This document shows, in pieces, positions 60,949 to 64,000 of a stretch of DNA of 64,000 bases (position 1 is its first letter; every line of letters begins with the position of its first letter). Origin of the DNA: Bacteroidota bacterium (GTDB lineage: Bacteria > Bacteroidota > Bacteroidia > Bacteroidales > DTGW01); the NCBI GenBank assembly GCA_029572965.1, contig JAKPQD010000024.1, forward strand, positions 38,176 through 102,175. Direction: 5' to 3'. The position numbers were made by a program, and so were the translations under genes. The notes below the pieces were generated by a model, which did not search any database, had not been told where the DNA came from, and saw only the letters and a program-made list of their open reading frames with translations.

Positions 60949-61821
60949 ATGTTAAGAGAGCAAACCCATACATATTATGAGCAAAAGGCTGAATTGTTGC
61001 TTCAATATATTGCCAACCATCTTGATGGCGATTTGAGTGTAAAAACATTGTCTGATATTTCTGGGATTTCGTTGTTTCATTTTCACAGGGTCATGAAAGC
61101 TGCGCTGGGTGAAACTTTGGGAAGTTATATTGACCGTGTCAGGCTCGATACTGCTGTTAAACTTATCAGGTATGGCGATATTTCTTTTACAGATATAGCT
61201 CTTCGTATTGGATTTAAGGATTTATCAGCTTTTTCAAAAGCTTTTACTAAAGAGTTCGGTATTTCGCCTAATGATTTTAAAGCGGATAAAAATGCTGTCC
61301 TCAATACTCACATTGATTATAAAATGACAGGTACCCAAAAACTGGTTGTAGATGTTAAGCCGAAAATAAAGACCCTGCCTGACCGGATGGTTTATTATAT
61401 CAGGGTGAAGGGCATATATGGCGGCTTGGAAGTAATAAAAGCCTGGGATGAATTGGGAGACTTTATTGTCATGAATAAACTTGACGGCTGGAACCTTAAT
61501 TTGTTTTCGGTTTATTATGATGATGGCGATGTTGTGGGTGTTGAAAATACCATTTCAGATGTTTGCATTGCTTCAAAGAAGATGGTATCTGTATCAGGGC
61601 GAATAGCCGTTCAGAACATCCCGGGAGGAAAGTATGCTGTTTATAGGTATAAAGGCCCATACGATTATTTGTGGGATGTGTATGATGCAATCTTTCGTGA
61701 TGGGGTATATCCGGGCGATTTTAAACTGCGCGATGCTCCAATTGTAGAAAAATATCTAAACCTTTCGCACAAGGTAAAACCTGTTAATTTGTTGACCGAA
61801 ATTTTTATCCCTATAGAATGA
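60949..61821 (+). CDS. AraC-family regulator with C-terminal GyrI-like effector domain
   Basis: A 290-residue transcription factor. The N-terminal double helix-turn-helix (about 1-108) has the AraC signature: LDGDLSVKTLSDISGISLFHFHRVMKAALGETLGSYIDRVRLDTAVKLIRYGDISFTDIALRIGFKDLSAFSKAFTKEFGISPNDFK. The C-terminal part (about 125-290) is a GyrI-like/AraC effector-binding domain that usually binds hydrophobic ligands (GGLEVIKAWDELGDFI, IPGGKYAVYRYKGPYDYLWDVYDAIF). The stop overlaps the next start by 4 bp (ATGA), so it is translationally coupled to the second EFR1 gene. It likely controls this cluster. Confidence 0.93.
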   Translation: MLREQTHTYYEQKAELLLQYIANHLDGDLSVKTLSDISGISLFHFHRVMKAALGETLGSYIDRVRLDTAVKLIRYGDISFTDIALRIGFKDLSAFSKAFTKEFGISPNDFKADKNAVLNTHIDYKMTGTQKLVVDVKPKIKTLPDRMVYYIRVKGIYGGLEVIKAWDELGDFIVMNKLDGWNLNLFSVYYDDGDVVGVENTISDVCIASKKMVSVSGRIAVQNIPGGKYAVYRYKGPYDYLWDVYDAIFRDGVYPGDFKLRDAPIVEKYLNLSHKVKPVNLLTEIFIPIE

Positions 61822-62621
61822 AATTTGTACTTAAATATTTCACCGGAACGGGCAATTCATTGAAAATACTGGATACTTGCAAAGATGCCTTTATTGCTAA
61901 GAGCCATGTTGCCAGCATATCGGCAATTAAGGTTGGACAGCAGTTGCCGCAAGATGCCGATGTGATTGGCTTTTGCTTTCCGGTCTATGCTTTCGGGATA
62001 CCCCGGATTTGCAGGCAGTATTTGAAGGAGCTGAACAGGTTTAAGAAACAACAGAAAGTATTTGTTCTCATCTCTGCTGGTGATGCAGATGAGGCGGGTC
62101 TTGCATTTCGCAATTGCGAAAAAATTCTTACTAAGAAGAATTGCCGGGTTATATATTCGGCAGTGGTTCAAATGCCTGTCAATTGGATAATTTTTGAAAA
62201 AGCACCTTCTGAAAAAGAAGCAGAAGCTATTATTCAAAAAGGGGTTGAGTTTACATACCAGGTTGCTCGCGATATTCTGAATGGCGTTCAGAAGTTTCAC
62301 CAGTTTAATTATCCAAAGCGTTACAGTAAGTTTGGGTTTTATAAAGATTACTTTTTGTTCAAATATTTGGGCATTTACAATCTTTGTCGGATGTTTAAGA
62401 CCTATGACAGCTGCAATGGATGCCAATTGTGCTCTAAAATCTGCCCAACTCAAAGTATTGTGATGGTAAATAACAGGCCAACATGGACTTATAAGTGCGA
62501 ACAGTGTATGCGTTGTGTCAATTTCTGTCCAAAGGGGGCTATATATCAAATGTATGGCGGTGACACACTGGGAAAGGATAGATATTATGAGCCAAGTTTC
62601 AAACCATTAAAGGAAATGTAA
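61818..62621 (+). CDS. EFR1 family ferredoxin, soluble form
   Basis: A 267-residue relative of the protein at 59857. The flavodoxin-like loop is KYFTGTGNSLKILDTC, followed by the pattern DADVIGFCFPVYAFGIPRICRQYL. Two [4Fe-4S] motifs appear as CNGCQLCSKICPTQS (from C199) and CEQCMRCVNFCPKGA. It lacks the C-terminal membrane helices of its neighbour. Its ATG overlaps the AraC-type stop by 4 bp. The next gene converges, leaving only 2 bp. The two EFR1 proteins might form a membrane and soluble pair. Confidence 0.9.
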   Translation: MKFVLKYFTGTGNSLKILDTCKDAFIAKSHVASISAIKVGQQLPQDADVIGFCFPVYAFGIPRICRQYLKELNRFKKQQKVFVLISAGDADEAGLAFRNCEKILTKKNCRVIYSAVVQMPVNWIIFEKAPSEKEAEAIIQKGVEFTYQVARDILNGVQKFHQFNYPKRYSKFGFYKDYFLFKYLGIYNLCRMFKTYDSCNGCQLCSKICPTQSIVMVNNRPTWTYKCEQCMRCVNFCPKGAIYQMYGGDTLGKDRYYEPSFKPLKEM

Positions 62622-62623
62622 TT

Positions 62624-63466
62624 CTAAAAGCGCCAAACACAGCCTGCTCCCTGAGGCGTAACATACAACGAGTAATTGGCAGGTTTTTCGTCATTCATAA
62701 GTTGTTTAAAGCTCAAGCCTACTGTTTTTCCGATGGCATAGCCCAGAAGGGCCCCTGCAAATGCATCTGAGAACCAGTGAATGTTTACCGAAACGCCTAA
62801 CCCAACTATGCTTGCATAGGTTATTGCCCCAATTTTCAGGGCTTTGTTTTCGGGGTAAAGTTCGGTAAGCGTTATAGCCATAGCAAATGCTGTAGTAGTG
62901 TGGCCGCTTGGCCATCCGTTGAATGCTCCCCTGCGCAAGATGCCAAATGCAAAATCGTCGCTGTAATCTTTTGAACGGTCAGTTATTTCTTCATCATCGC
63001 GCAATATTCCCGGAGGACGGCGCCCGGTAAAGACTTTGATAGAGGTAGTAAGCCCTGCGCCAAGAATTGCGGCTTGACCTAATGCTAAGCCTGTAATTTG
63101 CAGTTTTGTATTGTTATGTTTACGCCCATAAATGTAAACGCCAAGAGGGACAGCTAATGGAACCAATCCGCCAACAGCAACAGCAGGCATACCGCTATAT
63201 GCTACAAATTTATTTTCGTATGAAAGTTTGTTTATCTCCCAGTCAATGCCGCTTTCCACCAGGCCATAAGTGCCGGCAATGGCAACAGCGCTGTTTAATC
63301 CATAGTTGTAGGTGAAGGTGTGCACCGTATTTGCCCCAAGTTTGTAAAATATTTTGGAAAAAGGGATGATGGAACCTATGTTTGCAGGCTCGTATGAAAA
63401 GCTTAATTTACTTATCATTAATAAGCTTAAAGAGAATATAAAACGCATTGTTGAAGGGGTAATCAA
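62624..63466 (-). CDS. phosphatase PAP2 family protein
   Basis: A 280-residue membrane or exported PAP2 phosphatase. The three phosphatase motifs are readable: KVFTGRRPPG (KxxxxxxRP type), PSGHTTTAFAMAITL and VSVNIHWFSDAFAG with the catalytic histidine. The N-terminus is a signal peptide (IFSLSLLMISKLSFS) and several short hydrophobic stretches follow. Substrates of such enzymes include undecaprenyl pyrophosphate, phosphatidylglycerol phosphate and lipid A phosphates. Nothing nearby selects among them. It converges with the EFR1 gene with 2 bp between stops. Confidence 0.9.
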   Translation of the reverse strand: MITPSTMRFIFSLSLLMISKLSFSYEPANIGSIIPFSKIFYKLGANTVHTFTYNYGLNSAVAIAGTYGLVESGIDWEINKLSYENKFVAYSGMPAVAVGGLVPLAVPLGVYIYGRKHNNTKLQITGLALGQAAILGAGLTTSIKVFTGRRPPGILRDDEEITDRSKDYSDDFAFGILRRGAFNGWPSGHTTTAFAMAITLTELYPENKALKIGAITYASIVGLGVSVNIHWFSDAFAGALLGYAIGKTVGLSFKQLMNDEKPANYSLYVTPQGAGCVWRF

Positions 63467-63519
63467 ATTTTTGCTCCGAAGTTAATAATTATACGCCGTC
63501 AAACCGTACTATCTTCAGA

Positions 63520-63527
63520 TATTTTTG
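63520..63527 (+). promoter_or_regulatory. -7 promoter box (TATTTTTG) for the last gene
   Basis: An exact TAnnTTTG, 30 bp upstream of the ATG at 63558. Confidence 0.45.
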
Positions 63528-63557
63528 CTACCTTAGTTAGCGCTAATTGCCCTGTGT

Positions 63558-64000
63558 ATGGAAAAAACTATTGATCAATGGCAATTTGAACAAAGTACTA
63601 CCGATTTTAACCGGTTGATGCAAAAACGCATTTACAGGGTTTTGCTGGTCTGTAGCCGGTATGATTATTTTATTCTTGAAGAAGATGGTCGCATTGAGGA
63701 GCAAATCTTCAATGAATACATGGCTTTGAATATGCGCTATCCTCCGGCGGTAATTCAGACTGACTCAGCAGAAGAGGCGCTCAAAATCCTTGAAGATGAA
63801 GAGACAGATTTGGTTATATTAATGCTGAATATTGGCGAATCTGAGCCATTCAGTTTAGCCAGGAAGATAAAAGACCTATATCCTGGCAAACCTATTGTGT
63901 TGCTTACGCCATTTTTGCGTGAAGTTTCTGCCCATTTGAAACATGAGGATTTGTCAGCTATTGATTATACATTCTGTTGGCTTGGTAATGCAGATTTGCT
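63558..64000 (+). CDS. N-terminal part of a receiver-domain-fused PEP synthase/pyruvate phosphate dikinase-like protein (cut by the window edge)
   Basis: The frame runs from ATG at 63558 to the last base without a stop, giving about 147 residues. It has the pattern seen at the start of large Bacteroidota PEP/pyruvate-binding proteins: KRIYRVLLVCSRYDYFILEEDGRIEEQIF, NMRYPPAVIQTDSAEEALKILEDEE and TDLVILMLNIGESEPFSLARKIKDLYPGKPIVLLTPF. The segment is a degenerate response-regulator receiver: LNIGE stands where the phospho-acceptor aspartate of a true receiver is expected. The catalytic domains would lie beyond the window, so the identity rests on the N-terminus alone. Confidence 0.7.
   Translation, partial: MEKTIDQWQFEQSTTDFNRLMQKRIYRVLLVCSRYDYFILEEDGRIEEQIFNEYMALNMRYPPAVIQTDSAEEALKILEDEETDLVILMLNIGESEPFSLARKIKDLYPGKPIVLLTPFLREVSAHLKHEDLSAIDYTFCWLGNADL

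Noticed and set aside
1..64000. tRNA, rRNA, replication origin or prophage
   Set aside because: No spacer contained a tRNA cloverleaf pattern, no rRNA sequence was recognised, and no phage structural or integrase gene is present.

Overview
The window is about 64 kb of AT-rich chromosome from a member of the Bacteroidota, probably class Bacteroidia; the order cannot be fixed from sequence alone. The evidence is a protein with a type IX secretion (T9SS) C-terminal sorting domain, GldG-like and GldI-like proteins, a PorE-like TPR/PD40/OmpA protein, a FISUMP-domain protein, a TonB receptor with a carboxypeptidase-regulatory N-terminus, a Nudix/NrtR-type sugar regulator, and many exact TAnnTTTG promoter boxes just upstream of genes. 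No rRNA, tRNA, CRISPR array or prophage was found. Most of the window is ordinary core chromosome, with one insertion sequence and several palindromic intergenic repeats.

Layout. 0-10.3 kb: comM/yifB, a cyclic-2,3-diphosphoglycerate-synthetase-like GTPase, ACP phosphodiesterase, recQ, tatC, lptB and a TonB-dependent receptor. 10.3-17.1 kb (accessory): a gamma carbonic anhydrase flanked by two copies of a structured repeat, a FISUMP-protein/chemoreceptor pair, an IS200-type element that abuts a truncated serine hydrolase carrying a 49-bp tandem duplication, then mmcQ and yraN. 17.1-26.5 kb: ldcA, metG, pdxA, galM-galK, a gene-free palindrome-rich segment, a Ppx/GppA phosphatase and an Nramp transporter. 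26.6-38.2 kb is an envelope and secretion region: M16 protease, PorE-like protein, ECF sigma factor, T9SS-exported trypsin-like protease and a 1125-residue TPR-like repeat protein.

38.4-46.5 kb, mostly on the minus strand: a SiaB kinase/SiaC pair, RlmL-type methyltransferase, NadR-like kinase with PnuC (NAD salvage), an S41 protease, a second SiaC paralog, guaA and an MBL hydrolase. 46.6-53.2 kb: a lone hypE, then a xylose operon in the order Nudix-type regulator, xylB, xylA, xylE, with a candidate operator palindrome in its promoter. 53.3-58.2 kb: a DUF4340-like protein and GldG, homoserine dehydrogenase preceded by a threonine-rich leader peptide with attenuator-like hairpins, and ndk. 58.2-64 kb: nrnA, a GldI-like PPIase, an EFR1 ferredoxin/AraC-GyrI/EFR1 ferredoxin cluster, a PAP2 phosphatase, and the 5' end of a receiver-fused PEP-synthase-like gene cut by the window edge.

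The most interesting signals are the threonine attenuator upstream of hom, the xylose operator palindrome, the paired FISUMP/chemoreceptor genes, the EFR1-AraC-EFR1 cluster, the Sia-type phospho-switch proteins without the SiaA phosphatase or SiaD cyclase nearby, and the structured interspersed repeats.
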